A stretch of 64,000 bases of DNA, taken from NCBI GenBank assembly GCA_949297365.1, contig CASFSL010000005.1:47057-111056 (forward strand), written 5' to 3'. Shown piece after piece: positions 1-8,159 of the stretch (within the stretch, counting starts at the first letter, position 1; every line of letters begins with the position of its first letter). The stretch comes from an uncultured Bacteroidales bacterium (GTDB taxonomy: Bacteria; Bacteroidota; Bacteroidia; Bacteroidales; UBA932). Below the pieces are notes generated by a model. That model made no database searches. It worked only from the letters and a program-made list of their open reading frames with translations, and was not told the DNA's origin. The translations under genes and the position numbers were made by a program.

Positions 1-1
1 G

Positions 2-388
2 GACATGCCTTCGCGCAAGGCGGTCATGGTGTTCGCTGTCCCTGAAAGCATATACAGCGGACTGACGGCACTGAATAAGAATGTCAGGTTCTATCCCACC
101 GCCTATATGCTGATTGACCGTATATCATCCATCACCGACAATAACCGTCTTCTGGTCTCTTTCACCGAGGGAATGCTGCATATTGCTGCGGCGGAGAGGG
201 ACCGTCTGCTTTTTGCCAACAGTTTCCCGGCGAGAGATATGGCCACGGCGGAGTACTTCATATTTTCCGTGACGAAAGAAGTCATGTTCAATCCTGAGCA
301 TACCCGTCTGCACATATTCGGGAAAGTGCCTGACAAGGTGCAGGACGAGTTGTGCAAGTATTTTGCAGGAATATCATTTATATCATGA
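2..388 (+). CDS. DUF3822-like protein, 3' part
   Basis: The reading frame is open to the left edge of the window, so this is the C-terminal ~128 residues of a longer protein. The residues (an internal MLIDRISS stretch, then LFANSF and a C-terminal HIFGKVPD) and the position directly before rsmD fit the Bacteroidota DUF3822 family, whose members are usually about 250-280 residues. That family has an actin/ASKHA-like fold and no settled function. The stop overlaps the rsmD start (ATGA), so the two are translationally coupled. The family call rests on pattern and context and has not been searched. Confidence 0.65.
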   Translation, partial: DMPSRKAVMVFAVPESIYSGLTALNKNVRFYPTAYMLIDRISSITDNNRLLVSFTEGMLHIAAAERDRLLFANSFPARDMATAEYFIFSVTKEVMFNPEHTRLHIFGKVPDKVQDELCKYFAGISFIS

Positions 389-939
389 GGATAATAGGAG
401 GTACTCTGAAAGGCAGGGCGATATTCCCTCCGTCAGGATTCAAGGCAAGGCCGACGACCGACTTCGCCAAGGAAGGACTTTTCAATATGCTGGACAATGC
501 CTATGATCTTTCAACCATGCGTGTGCTGGATCTTTTTTCCGGCACAGGCAGCATCTCCTACGAATTTGCCTCCAGAGGAGTGCAGGAGATATATTCAGTG
601 GAGATGAACCCGCTTCACGCTGCGTTTATAAAGAGGACGGCCGCATCATTTAATATAAAGGGAATGCATGTGGTCCGTCACAATGTGTTCGATTTCCTGA
701 ACATCTGCAAGCTGGATTTTGACATTGTCTTTGCCGATCCCCCTTATGATATTGACGGATTGGACACTATACCGGACAAAGTGCTTAATGCTCCTGAAGT
801 TCCCGGCGGCCTGCTCCGGGAAGGCGGCCTGCTGATCCTGGAACATCCTGGAACTTATTCCTTTACCACTCATCTCCATTTTGACAGGGAACGCAAGTAC
901 GGGAACGTCCATTTTTCATTTTTCAGAAAGTCACAGTAA
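385..939 (+). CDS. rsmD: 16S rRNA (guanine966-N2)-methyltransferase RsmD
   Basis: A 184-residue SAM-dependent methyltransferase that modifies G966 of 16S rRNA in the assembling 30S subunit. It starts with the family N-terminus MRIIGGTLKGR at the ATG at 385, not at an ATG 33 nt upstream inside the previous gene. The SAM-binding motif is LDLFSGTGSISYEFASRG (residues ~49-66), the acidic ribose-binding residue lies in SVEMNP, and the catalytic motif FADPPYD is near residue 113. Length matches the family (about 180-200). It overlaps the preceding gene by 4 nt. Nothing is missing. Confidence 0.93.
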   Translation: MRIIGGTLKGRAIFPPSGFKARPTTDFAKEGLFNMLDNAYDLSTMRVLDLFSGTGSISYEFASRGVQEIYSVEMNPLHAAFIKRTAASFNIKGMHVVRHNVFDFLNICKLDFDIVFADPPYDIDGLDTIPDKVLNAPEVPGGLLREGGLLILEHPGTYSFTTHLHFDRERKYGNVHFSFFRKSQ

Positions 940-954
940 ATTTTTGCAAAAAAA

Positions 955-985
955 TTTGCAAATAAACAAAAACGATATATCTTTG
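955..985 (+). promoter_or_regulatory. promoter of tRNA-Asp
   Basis: TTTG at 955-958, 19 bp, then TATCTTTG at 978-985: an exact match to the Bacteroidota -33/-7 consensus (TTTG, 19-21 bp, TAnnTTTG). It lies 36 bp before the tRNA, and the transcribed leader contains CTTTCGGAAA, also found after the rRNA promoter at 63402. Confidence 0.85.
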
Positions 986-1021
986 CAATCCCTTTCGGAA
1001 ACGAAGGGAACAAACAGAAAC

Positions 1022-1096
1022 GGTGCGGTAGTTCAGCCTGGTTAGAATGCCGGCCTGTCACGCCGGAGGTCGCGGGTTCGAGCCCCGTCCGCACCG
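1022..1096 (+). tRNA. tRNA-Asp(GTC)
   Basis: Cloverleaf seen by eye: acceptor GGTGCGG/CCGCACC, D-arm beginning GTTC, anticodon stem CCGGC/GCCGG around loop CTGTCAC (anticodon GTC), T-arm GCGGG/CCCGT with TTCGAGC, discriminator G at 1096. The 3' CCA is not encoded. It has its own promoter upstream and a terminator 5 nt downstream, so it is a single-gene unit. Confidence 0.97.
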
Positions 1097-1100
1097 CAGA

Positions 1101-1128
1101 AAGCCCCGAAAATCATCGGGGCTTTTTT
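1101..1128 (+). terminator. rho-independent terminator after tRNA-Asp
   Basis: Stem AGCCCCGA (1102-1109) with TCGGGGCT (1116-1123), 6-nt loop, followed by a run of T to 1128. Confidence 0.9.
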
Positions 1129-1240
1129 CATGCACTGACCTTACAGCTCTGGTATCTGTAAGCACCGGAGCACCTGCAAAAGTACCAACAGTAGATTCGC
1201 AATGTTATGCTCAAAAAGATTCTGGGCATGGTAACATAAA

Positions 1241-1271
1241 TTTGGTTTTATGAATATTATTCGTACTTTTG
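1241..1271 (+). promoter_or_regulatory. promoter of the tetR-led export operon
   Basis: TTTG at 1241-1244, exactly 19 bp, then TACTTTTG at 1264-1271. This matches the Bacteroidota vegetative promoter and lies 45 bp before the regulator start codon. The 111 bp between the tRNA terminator and this promoter show no gene. Confidence 0.82.
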
Positions 1272-1304
1272 TTAACTAAATTGTTAAACCAACTTGTTAG
1301 TTAA
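1272..1304 (+). promoter_or_regulatory. probable TetR operator
   Basis: Inverted repeat TTAACTAA (1272-1279) / TTAGTTAA (1297-1304); extending the arms inward to 14 nt gives 11 matching positions. It begins immediately after the -7 element and covers the expected transcription start, where a repressor would block initiation. The next gene encodes a TetR-family protein, so autoregulation is the simplest reading. No binding data are available. Confidence 0.6.
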
Positions 1305-1316
1305 AATTAATGAAAT

Positions 1317-1937
1317 ATGATAAAAGAGAAGAAAAGCACACGGCAAATGATACTGGAAGCCGCTGATGCAGAGTTTCTTGAGAAAGGATATGACGGCACG
1401 ACCACGGCGAGCATAGCCGCCAGGGCAAAGGTCACCCATGCCATGCTGCACTACTATTTTCAGACGAAGGAGAGCCTTTTCGAGATGTTCATCCATGGTA
1501 AAATGGCACTTGTCAAGGAGGCGATATGCCTTCCTGCGAGAGCCGCTGCTCCTGGGAATCTTGAGGATCAGGTCCGCTACATCGTCGGCCACCACATGGA
1601 TTTCCTCCTCAGGCATCCGGAACTGCCGAAATTCATGCTCCGGGAGATCTGTTTCAACCGTGACAGGATGGCTATGTTCGCGGCTGTCGCACTGCAGGAC
1701 GGAAACATAATGGATCTAGCGGCGAGCCTTAAAAAGGCGGCGGAGAAAGAAGGTCTCAGCATCGGATTCGACATCCGGACGATCATAATTGAAATGGCCC
1801 TGTTCAATATATCGGCATTCATTTCCGCTGACATCCACAGTTCCTGCTTCGGTGTGTCCGATGAGGCCGTCGCGGCCATGATAGAGGAGCGCAAGGCGGA
1901 AAATACAGAGCGGATTCTGAAAATGCTGGGAAAATGA
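1317..1937 (+). CDS. TetR/AcrR-family transcriptional regulator
   Basis: A 206-residue TetR repressor. The N-terminal helix-turn-helix spans residues ~8-55 (RQMILEAADAEFLEKGYDGT, then TTASIAARAKVTHAMLHYYF, ending KESLFEMF). The C-terminal ~150 residues form the ligand-binding and dimerisation part, where families diverge. It opens a seven-gene transport operon and its stop overlaps the start of the TolC-like gene (ATGA at 1934). In E. coli the related CecR (YbiH) heads the ybhGFSR operon, a matching arrangement. The likely job is to repress its own operon through the palindrome at 1272-1304 until an effector binds. The effector is unknown. Confidence 0.88.
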   Translation: MIKEKKSTRQMILEAADAEFLEKGYDGTTTASIAARAKVTHAMLHYYFQTKESLFEMFIHGKMALVKEAICLPARAAAPGNLEDQVRYIVGHHMDFLLRHPELPKFMLREICFNRDRMAMFAAVALQDGNIMDLAASLKKAAEKEGLSIGFDIRTIIIEMALFNISAFISADIHSSCFGVSDEAVAAMIEERKAENTERILKMLGK

Positions 1938-3223
1938 AAAAGCTGGTAATTCTCTTAACGGTACTGTCTTCCTGGATGTATGCCTCGGCTGAGGAATATA
2001 CGCTCGAGGGCATCCAGCAGCTGGCCCGTGCCAATTACCCGGCCATCCGCCAGTTCGAACTGATAGACAGGATCGCGGATTTCTCCCTTGCCAATGCATC
2101 TTCCGCATGGGCGCCGCAGATATCCCTGTCCGGACAGGCCACATACCAGAGTGACGTAGTGTCTTTTCCTGAAAGTATGACAGATGTGTTCAGCATGCTC
2201 GGAGTGGATATTTCCGGGCTTCACAAGGACCAGTACAAGCTGGCACTGAACATAGAGCAGACGCTGTGGGACGGCGGTTACGCAAAGTCCAGGAAAGAGG
2301 CGGTCCTGGCGGAAAAAGAGGTATCCTCAAAGTCCCTGGAAGTCGAGCTGTACGCATTGACGGACAAGGTCAACCAGCTGTATTTCGGCATCCTCGTCCT
2401 CGATGAGCAGCTCCGTCTCAATGACCTGGCAGCAGGCATACTGGAGGATAACCGCAAAATCATCCGGTCCTATATTGACAACGGTCTGGCCGGACCATCC
2501 GACCTGGCCAAGGTAGAGGCAGAGATCATCGCCAACTCACAGCAGAGGACCAGGATCTGCTGCTCCAGGAAAGCATATATTCAGGTGCTGTCAGTCATGA
2601 CCGGCAGGGAACTTTCGGAAGAGGATACTTTTGTCATGCCAGAGCCGGTACTGTACAGCGACAGTCCGCAGAGTAATAGACCGGAGCTGCAGCTTTACGA
2701 TGCGATGGCTCTCTCCATAGAAGCCGACAGGACAGCGGTGAAATCAATGCTCATGCCTAGGTTCAGCCTGTTCGCTCAAGGTTTGTACGGCTATCCGGGT
2801 CTGAACATGTTCGAGGATATGATGGAATACAGATGGAGACCGAACTTCTATGTAGGAGTGCGTTTTCAGTGGAATATTTCCGCATTCTACACAAAGAGGA
2901 ACACAGAACGCAGGCTCGATGCATCCGTACGCCAGGTCGAGCTGCAGAGAGAGACATTCCTGTACGGCAACCGGCTTGAGCAAGTCCGCCTGAATGCGGA
3001 CATTGAGCAGATGAGAAAGATTCTCGAGGACGACGACAGGCTCATCAACATCCGGACATCCATCCGGGAGGCCTCTGAGTCCCAGCTGCGGAACGGCACG
3101 CTCCTGATCAGCGACCTGCTGAGGGACATCAATGACGAGCACAGGGCCAGAATCGACAAGTCCATCCACGAACTGGAATATTTGAAAAAATTATACGAAA
3201 TGAGATATACGTTGAACTACTAA
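1934..3223 (+). CDS. TolC-like outer-membrane efflux protein
   Basis: A 429-residue outer-membrane factor that would form the exit duct for the ABC exporter encoded downstream. A signal peptide ends near residue 19 (SWMYASA, then EEYTLEG). Two outer-membrane-efflux repeats follow: long amphipathic helices around residues ~25-75 and ~110-210, and the second set from ~255 to the end, with beta-strand segments such as PQISLSGQATYQ and PRFSLFAQGLYGYPG between. Length is typical of the TolC/NodT superfamily. It is coupled to tetR by a 4-nt overlap and lies 12 nt before the HlyD-like gene. Specific substrates cannot be read from it. Confidence 0.88.
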   Translation: MKKLVILLTVLSSWMYASAEEYTLEGIQQLARANYPAIRQFELIDRIADFSLANASSAWAPQISLSGQATYQSDVVSFPESMTDVFSMLGVDISGLHKDQYKLALNIEQTLWDGGYAKSRKEAVLAEKEVSSKSLEVELYALTDKVNQLYFGILVLDEQLRLNDLAAGILEDNRKIIRSYIDNGLAGPSDLAKVEAEIIANSQQRTRICCSRKAYIQVLSVMTGRELSEEDTFVMPEPVLYSDSPQSNRPELQLYDAMALSIEADRTAVKSMLMPRFSLFAQGLYGYPGLNMFEDMMEYRWRPNFYVGVRFQWNISAFYTKRNTERRLDASVRQVELQRETFLYGNRLEQVRLNADIEQMRKILEDDDRLINIRTSIREASESQLRNGTLLISDLLRDINDEHRARIDKSIHELEYLKKLYEMRYTLNY

Positions 3224-3235
3224 AACGACACGGCA

Positions 3236-4138
3236 ATGAGAAAAATTATAATGACGGCAATATGCGCTCCCTGCTCCCTGATGCTCCTGAATTCCTGTGG
3301 ACCTTCCGGAATGAGTTCCGATGCCGCCGGCACTTTCGAGGCCGACGAGATAACCGTCTCGTCAGAAGCGACGGGCAAAATAGAATGGCTGGACCTGACC
3401 GAGGGGCAGCAGCTTCAGGCCGGGCAGGCAGTGGGCCAGATAGATACAGTGCAGCTTTTCCTGCAGAAGCAGCAGCTCGAGGAAAGCATCGTGTCTCTGG
3501 AAGGCAGTATGCCAGACATAGACAGACAGACTTCCGCAATGAGGAGCCGGCTGAAACAGCAGCTTAGGGAGAAGGACAGGATAGAGCGGCTGCTCGAGGA
3601 CGATGCCGCCACCCCGAAGGACCTGGAAGACATTGTCTCCGCGATAGAAGTCCTTGAGGGGCAGATAGAGGCGCAGGAATCGGGCCTCGGCAATACCATT
3701 GCATCCCTCGAAGGTCAGATCTCCTCCGCCCGCAACCGGATACTGCAGATCGAGGACCAGCTGGCCAAATGCAGGATTGCATCCCCTGTGGACGGGACGG
3801 TACTGGCCCGGTATGCCCATGCCGGAGAGCTCGCAGTCAGCGGCAAACCGCTGTTCAGGGTAGCTGATACCCGTACAATGACCCTCAGAGCGTATTTCTG
3901 CCTCTGGCAGTTGAAGGATGTCCGGATAGGACAGAGGGTCAAGGTAATCGCTGACTTCGGAGGGGACAATACGAGGGAGTACGAGGGTACGGTGAGCTGG
4001 ATTTCGGACAAAAGCGAGTTCTCCCCGAAAAGCATCCAGACCAAGGACGAGCGGGAGAATCTGGTCTATGCGGTAAAAATATCGGTCGTAAATGACGGAT
4101 ATCTGAAAATAGGTATGTACGGAGAGGTAATACTGTAG
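3236..4138 (+). CDS. HlyD/YbhG-family periplasmic adaptor lipoprotein
   Basis: A 300-residue membrane-fusion protein linking the inner-membrane ABC transporter to the TolC-like channel. The N-terminus has a lipobox (MLLNSC, Cys21), so it is probably lipid-anchored. The first half of the biotinyl-lipoyl domain (GKIEWLDLTEGQQLQAGQ) is followed by a long coiled-coil hairpin at residues ~75-175, the second lipoyl half (CRIASPVDGTVLARYAHAGE), and a beta-barrel domain containing LRAYFCLWQLKDVRIGQ. Order and length agree with YbhG. It sits 12 nt after the channel gene and 3 nt before the first ATPase gene. Confidence 0.87.
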   Translation: MRKIIMTAICAPCSLMLLNSCGPSGMSSDAAGTFEADEITVSSEATGKIEWLDLTEGQQLQAGQAVGQIDTVQLFLQKQQLEESIVSLEGSMPDIDRQTSAMRSRLKQQLREKDRIERLLEDDAATPKDLEDIVSAIEVLEGQIEAQESGLGNTIASLEGQISSARNRILQIEDQLAKCRIASPVDGTVLARYAHAGELAVSGKPLFRVADTRTMTLRAYFCLWQLKDVRIGQRVKVIADFGGDNTREYEGTVSWISDKSEFSPKSIQTKDERENLVYAVKISVVNDGYLKIGMYGEVIL

Positions 4139-4141
4139 TTT

Positions 4142-5056
4142 ATGGCAGAGGTGTCAGTAAGGAATGTCCGTCTGAGTTACGGGAAAATCCAGGCCCTGAA
4201 GGATGTAAGCCTCGAGGTGGAGGAGGGCTCGCTCTTCGGAATCATAGGCCCCGACGGAGCCGGGAAGACCTCGCTGTTCCGCATAATGACGACATTGATT
4301 GTGCCGGATTCCGGCTCGGCTCATGTGTGCGGATACGATACGGTCAAAGACATGATGGAGATACGCAGGCTGGTCGGATATATGCCCGGGCATTTCTCGC
4401 TGTATCAGGATCTGACGGTGGAGGAGAATCTTGCCCTGTTCGCCTCGGTTTTCAACACCACCGTTCAGGAGAATTACAGCCTGGTCGAGGACATATACCG
4501 GCAGATAGAGCCGTTCAGGAAAAGACGTGCGGGGAAACTCTCAGGGGGAATGAAGCAGAAACTGGCCCTGTGCTGCGCCATGATACACAGGCCCCGCGTG
4601 CTTTTTCTCGATGAACCTACGACGGGCGTGGACCCCGTCAGCCGCAAGGAGTTCTGGCAGATGCTCTCACGGCTCAAGGCCCAGGGCATGACGATAATTG
4701 TGAGCACTCCCTATATGGATGAGGCATCCCTCTGCGACACCGTATCCCTCATGAAGGACGGCCGCTTCTTCAGGACGGACTCGCCCGGGGCAATAACGGA
4801 GAAATTCGGCAAGCACCTGTATGAAATAAAGGCGGGCGGCAGCACCGTGAAGGCCCTTGACGGCCTTGCGGCAATCGACGGAGTGCAGGCCTGCTACCCA
4901 TTCGGTGACAGGCTGCACATAGTCTCTTCATCCCTGAGCCTTGCCGGGCTGTCGGAGAGAGCGGCCTCGGCCGGATACGATATTTCCACCTTAGCCGAAT
5001 GCATGCCCACCGTGGAAGACTGTTTTATGGATTTTGACACTAATGATTATGAGTGA
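4142..5056 (+). CDS. ABC transporter ATP-binding protein 1 (YbhF N-half-like)
   Basis: A 304-residue ATPase of the ABC-2 exporter. Walker A is GPDGAGKTS (residues ~39-47), signature LSGGMKQKLA (~138), Walker B LFLDEPTTGVDP (~154), and the switch His is replaced in STPYMDEA (canonical TTHYMDEA). A ~75-residue C-terminal extension follows, as in drug-export ATPases of this class. E. coli YbhF has two ATPase units in one chain; here they are two genes, overlapping by a few bases. With the partner encoded at 5049 it should form a heterodimer that drives the two permeases. Confidence 0.88.
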   Translation: MAEVSVRNVRLSYGKIQALKDVSLEVEEGSLFGIIGPDGAGKTSLFRIMTTLIVPDSGSAHVCGYDTVKDMMEIRRLVGYMPGHFSLYQDLTVEENLALFASVFNTTVQENYSLVEDIYRQIEPFRKRRAGKLSGGMKQKLALCCAMIHRPRVLFLDEPTTGVDPVSRKEFWQMLSRLKAQGMTIIVSTPYMDEASLCDTVSLMKDGRFFRTDSPGAITEKFGKHLYEIKAGGSTVKALDGLAAIDGVQACYPFGDRLHIVSSSLSLAGLSERAASAGYDISTLAECMPTVEDCFMDFDTNDYE

Positions 5057-5789
5057 GATGGCCATACATGCCGAGTCGCTGACAAAGCGGTTCGGAAACT
5101 TCACTGCCGTAGACAATATCTCGTTTTCGGTGGAGAAAGGAGAGATTTTCGGATTTCTCGGAGCCAACGGTGCGGGCAAGACTACGGCCATGAGGATGCT
5201 CTGCGGGCTCAGCCGCCCTACGTCCGGGAAAGCGGTTGTGGCCGGAATTGATGTCGTGAAGGATCCCGAGAGAATAAAAAAGCGCATAGGATACATGAGT
5301 CAGAGATTCTCCCTTTACGATGACCTTACCGTTTCCGAAAACATGACTCTCTTTGCCGGCATATACGGGATGAGGGAGAAGGACATTGCGGCCAAAAGAA
5401 CTGCGGTGCTGACAAGGTTAGGACTGTTTGACGAGCGGGATATGCTTGTGGGCTCCCTGCCGCTGGGCTGGAAACAGAAACTGGCCTTCTCCGTATCCAT
5501 CTTCCACGAACCGGCGATAGTTTTCCTGGATGAGCCGACGGGAGGAGTCGACCCTGTTACCAGAAGACAGTTCTGGAGGCAGATTTACGAGGCCTCGGAG
5601 CGCGGCATAACCGTGTTTGTGACCACCCATTATATGGATGAGGCCGAATATTGCCACAGAGTCTCGATAATGGTCGACGGACGCATTGCGGCGATGGGCA
5701 CCCCTTCGGAACTAAAGGCCTCACTCGGCGCCGGGACGATGGACGATGTGTTTTATATGCTGGCAAGAAATGCGGAACGTATAGGATAG
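5049..5789 (+). CDS. ABC transporter ATP-binding protein 2 (YbhF C-half-like)
   Basis: A 246-residue ATPase. Walker A is GANGAGKTT (residues ~37-45), Walker B VFLDEPTGGVDP, and the switch region TTHYMDEA carries the His that its partner lacks. The signature is degenerate (GSLPLGWKQKLA in place of LSGGQ), a feature also known from the C-terminal half of YbhF. The frame is open from a TTG at 5034; ATG codons at 5043, 5049 and 5058 are all possible. I chose 5049 (MSEMAIHAES); 5058 is an equally sound alternative. It overlaps the preceding ATPase gene and is 6 nt before the first permease gene. Confidence 0.86.
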   Translation: MSEMAIHAESLTKRFGNFTAVDNISFSVEKGEIFGFLGANGAGKTTAMRMLCGLSRPTSGKAVVAGIDVVKDPERIKKRIGYMSQRFSLYDDLTVSENMTLFAGIYGMREKDIAAKRTAVLTRLGLFDERDMLVGSLPLGWKQKLAFSVSIFHEPAIVFLDEPTGGVDPVTRRQFWRQIYEASERGITVFVTTHYMDEAEYCHRVSIMVDGRIAAMGTPSELKASLGAGTMDDVFYMLARNAERIG

Positions 5790-5795
5790 ACAGCC

Positions 5796-6896
5796 ATGAG
5801 ACAGCTTAAGGCATTTGTTAAAAAGGAATTTCTACATGTATTCAGGGATACCCGGACCATGCTGATATTGTTCGGGATGCCTGTGGTCCAGATCATTCTG
5901 TTCGGCTTCGCCATCTCGACGGAGGTGCGCAATATCGACCTGGCCGTGGTAGTGCCTCAGTCAAGTGAGGTCATGCGCCGGCTGACGGAAAAATTTGACG
6001 CCAGCGAATACTTTACGGTGCGGAAGATACTCCACAGCACGGACGGTATCGAGAGGTATTTCCGGGACGGCAGCATCAGCATGGCCATAGCCTTCACTCC
6101 GGGTTTCGCCGATGAGGTGCTGTCGCCCGAAGGAGCCGGCATACAGCTGATAATGGACGGTTCCAACACCAATACCGCCAGAACGGCAGCCGGCTACGCT
6201 ACGGCCGTCATAATGGACGCATTGTCCGAAAGGACAGCGGCGGAGGCTGCCGGAATACAGACTGATGTCCGGATGCTGTTCAATCCGCAGATGCGCAGTT
6301 CCTACAATTTTGTGCCTGGAGTCATGGGCCTGATTATCATCCTCATCTGCGCCATGATGACCTCCATCGCCATAGTCAGGGAGAAGGAGACCGGCACGAT
6401 GGAGGTGCTGCTGGTCTCCCCGATGAGGCCGCAGATAATCATTCTGTCCAAGATGATGCCCTACATGGCCCTGTCCATAGTGAATTACCTGACGATTCTG
6501 CTGCTGTCCGTGACATTGCTGGACATCCCTCTTTCCGGGAACTTCTGGAGCCTGACCCTGCTGTCGCTGATTTACATCGTCGTTTCCCTCGCCTTAGGCC
6601 TGATGATTTCCACCCGGACCAGGACTCAGCTCGCCGCCATGCTCGGCTCAGGGATGGTGCTGATGATACCGGTGGTGTTCCTTTCGGGGCTTCTGTTCCC
6701 GGTAGAAAGCATGCCGGGATTCTTCCGTGTGCTGTCCGGGGCTGTTCCGGCCCGCTGGTACATCGAGGGCGTGAAGAAGCTAATGATCGAAGGGCTGCCC
6801 GCCGGCATGGTCGCCAAGGAGTTCGCAATACTCTCGGGCATGGCCGTATTCCTGCTGGCCGTCAGCATCAAAAACTTTAAACTCAGACTGCGATGA
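5796..6896 (+). CDS. ABC-2 type permease 1 (YbhS-like)
   Basis: A 366-residue inner-membrane permease. One N-terminal membrane segment (residues ~22-42) is followed by a large periplasmic domain (~45-170), then five membrane segments between ~175 and the C-terminus. The conserved cytoplasmic IVREKETGTMEVLLVSPM element comes after the second segment, and the late motif LLFPVESMPGFF precedes the last segment. This topology is that of YbhS/YbhR permeases of multidrug or lipophilic-compound exporters. It overlaps the second permease gene by 4 nt (ATGA), so equal synthesis of the two halves is expected. Confidence 0.87.
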   Translation: MRQLKAFVKKEFLHVFRDTRTMLILFGMPVVQIILFGFAISTEVRNIDLAVVVPQSSEVMRRLTEKFDASEYFTVRKILHSTDGIERYFRDGSISMAIAFTPGFADEVLSPEGAGIQLIMDGSNTNTARTAAGYATAVIMDALSERTAAEAAGIQTDVRMLFNPQMRSSYNFVPGVMGLIIILICAMMTSIAIVREKETGTMEVLLVSPMRPQIIILSKMMPYMALSIVNYLTILLLSVTLLDIPLSGNFWSLTLLSLIYIVVSLALGLMISTRTRTQLAAMLGSGMVLMIPVVFLSGLLFPVESMPGFFRVLSGAVPARWYIEGVKKLMIEGLPAGMVAKEFAILSGMAVFLLAVSIKNFKLRLR

Positions 6897-8002
6897 CACT
6901 CGGATACCTGATAAGAAAAGAATTCAAGCAGTTCTTCCGCAATCCCTTCCTGCCGAAGCTGATGATCGCCTTCCCTGTCATGATCATGCTCGTCATTCCG
7001 TGGATTGTCAACATGGACATAAAGAATATCAGACTGACAGTGGTGGATAAGGACGGAAGCAGCACCTCGGGGAAGCTGATAAGGACTCTCGGGGCCTCTG
7101 AATACTTCATCCTTGAGGATGTTACCGGAAGCTATCCGGAGGCGCTCCGGCAACTGGAAAAGGGGCGGACCGATGCAGTGGTGGAGATCCCGGGATACTT
7201 CGAGCAGGACCTTGTGAGCGAAGGCCGTGCCCAGGTGCAGATATCCCTGAATGCTGTCAACCAGATAAAGGGAGCCCTGGGGTCCAACTACCTCAACGCC
7301 GTATGCGCGGACTTCTTCGCGGAGAACTTCGCCCCGGTTTCCGTCAGCCCCGTCCCCGCACCCCGGGTCAGCATCAGCGTCCAGAATAAGTTCAACCCTT
7401 ACATGGACTACAAGAACTTCATGATTCCGGCCTACATGGTCATCGTCATAATTCTCCTCGGAGGCTTTCTTCCGGCCCTGAATATCGTAGGAGAGAAGGA
7501 GAAAGGGACTATTGAGCAGATAAACATCACGCCCGTCCGCAAGACGACATTTATCTTCGCCAAGCTGATTCCCTACTGGATTATGGGGCTCATAGTGCTG
7601 TCCATCTGCATGCTGCTGGCCTGGGCCGTGTACGGGCTGTCGCCGCACGGAGGCATCTGGACCGTCTACCTGTTCTCCCTCCTTTTCATCTTCGCCCTTT
7701 CCGGATTCGGACTGGTGGTTTCCAACTACTCCGACACCATGCAGCAGGCCATGTTCGTCATGTTCTTCTTCATATTAGTTTTCATGCTGATGAGCGGACT
7801 GCTCACTCCTATATCCTCCATGCCTGAATGGGCACAGGTTATCACCTGGCTGAACCCTCCGAGATACTTCATCGAGATGATGAGGGGCGTCTATCTGCAG
7901 GGATGCTCATTGGCGGACCTCAGCCACCAGCTTCTGGCATTGCTGGGCTTTGACGTTTTCTTCGGGACATGGGCCGTCATGAGCTACAGGAAGACATATT
8001 AA
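6893..8002 (+). CDS. ABC-2 type permease 2 (YbhR-like)
   Basis: A 369-residue permease, the partner of the preceding one and built the same way: membrane segment at ~25-43, periplasmic domain ~45-175, then membrane segments with IVGEKEKGTIEQINITPV after the second and GLLTPISSMPEWAQ before the last. It closes the tetR operon, and a 157-bp gap follows. Two different permeases plus two different ATPases imply a fully heteromeric transporter. The related E. coli system contributes to tolerance of some antibiotics; the substrate here is unknown. Confidence 0.87.
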   Translation: MTLGYLIRKEFKQFFRNPFLPKLMIAFPVMIMLVIPWIVNMDIKNIRLTVVDKDGSSTSGKLIRTLGASEYFILEDVTGSYPEALRQLEKGRTDAVVEIPGYFEQDLVSEGRAQVQISLNAVNQIKGALGSNYLNAVCADFFAENFAPVSVSPVPAPRVSISVQNKFNPYMDYKNFMIPAYMVIVIILLGGFLPALNIVGEKEKGTIEQINITPVRKTTFIFAKLIPYWIMGLIVLSICMLLAWAVYGLSPHGGIWTVYLFSLLFIFALSGFGLVVSNYSDTMQQAMFVMFFFILVFMLMSGLLTPISSMPEWAQVITWLNPPRYFIEMMRGVYLQGCSLADLSHQLLALLGFDVFFGTWAVMSYRKTY

Positions 8003-8119
8003 AAAAGGATATTTTTTCTACATTTCAGCAGACCTTCTTGAAACCAAAACTGCGACACCTGTCGCTGAGATTTAATGAATCGGTAATATTGTTGAAAGAT
8101 ATCTGTAACTGTACTGAAA

Positions 8120-8146
8120 TACGGCCGGTATATTTTTGCGGCCGTA
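8120..8146 (+). promoter_or_regulatory. porin promoter -7 box inside a perfect palindrome
   Basis: A TAnnTTTG -7 element (TATTTTTG, 8131-8138) lies within the 11-nt spacer of a perfect inverted repeat, TACGGCCG (8120-8127) and CGGCCGTA (8139-8146). No good TTTG is present 19-21 bp upstream, which suggests dependence on an activator. A regulator bound to the palindrome would cover the start site of the porin gene, whose ATG is at 8160. Confidence 0.55.
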
Positions 8147-8159
8147 AACAGATACAGGT

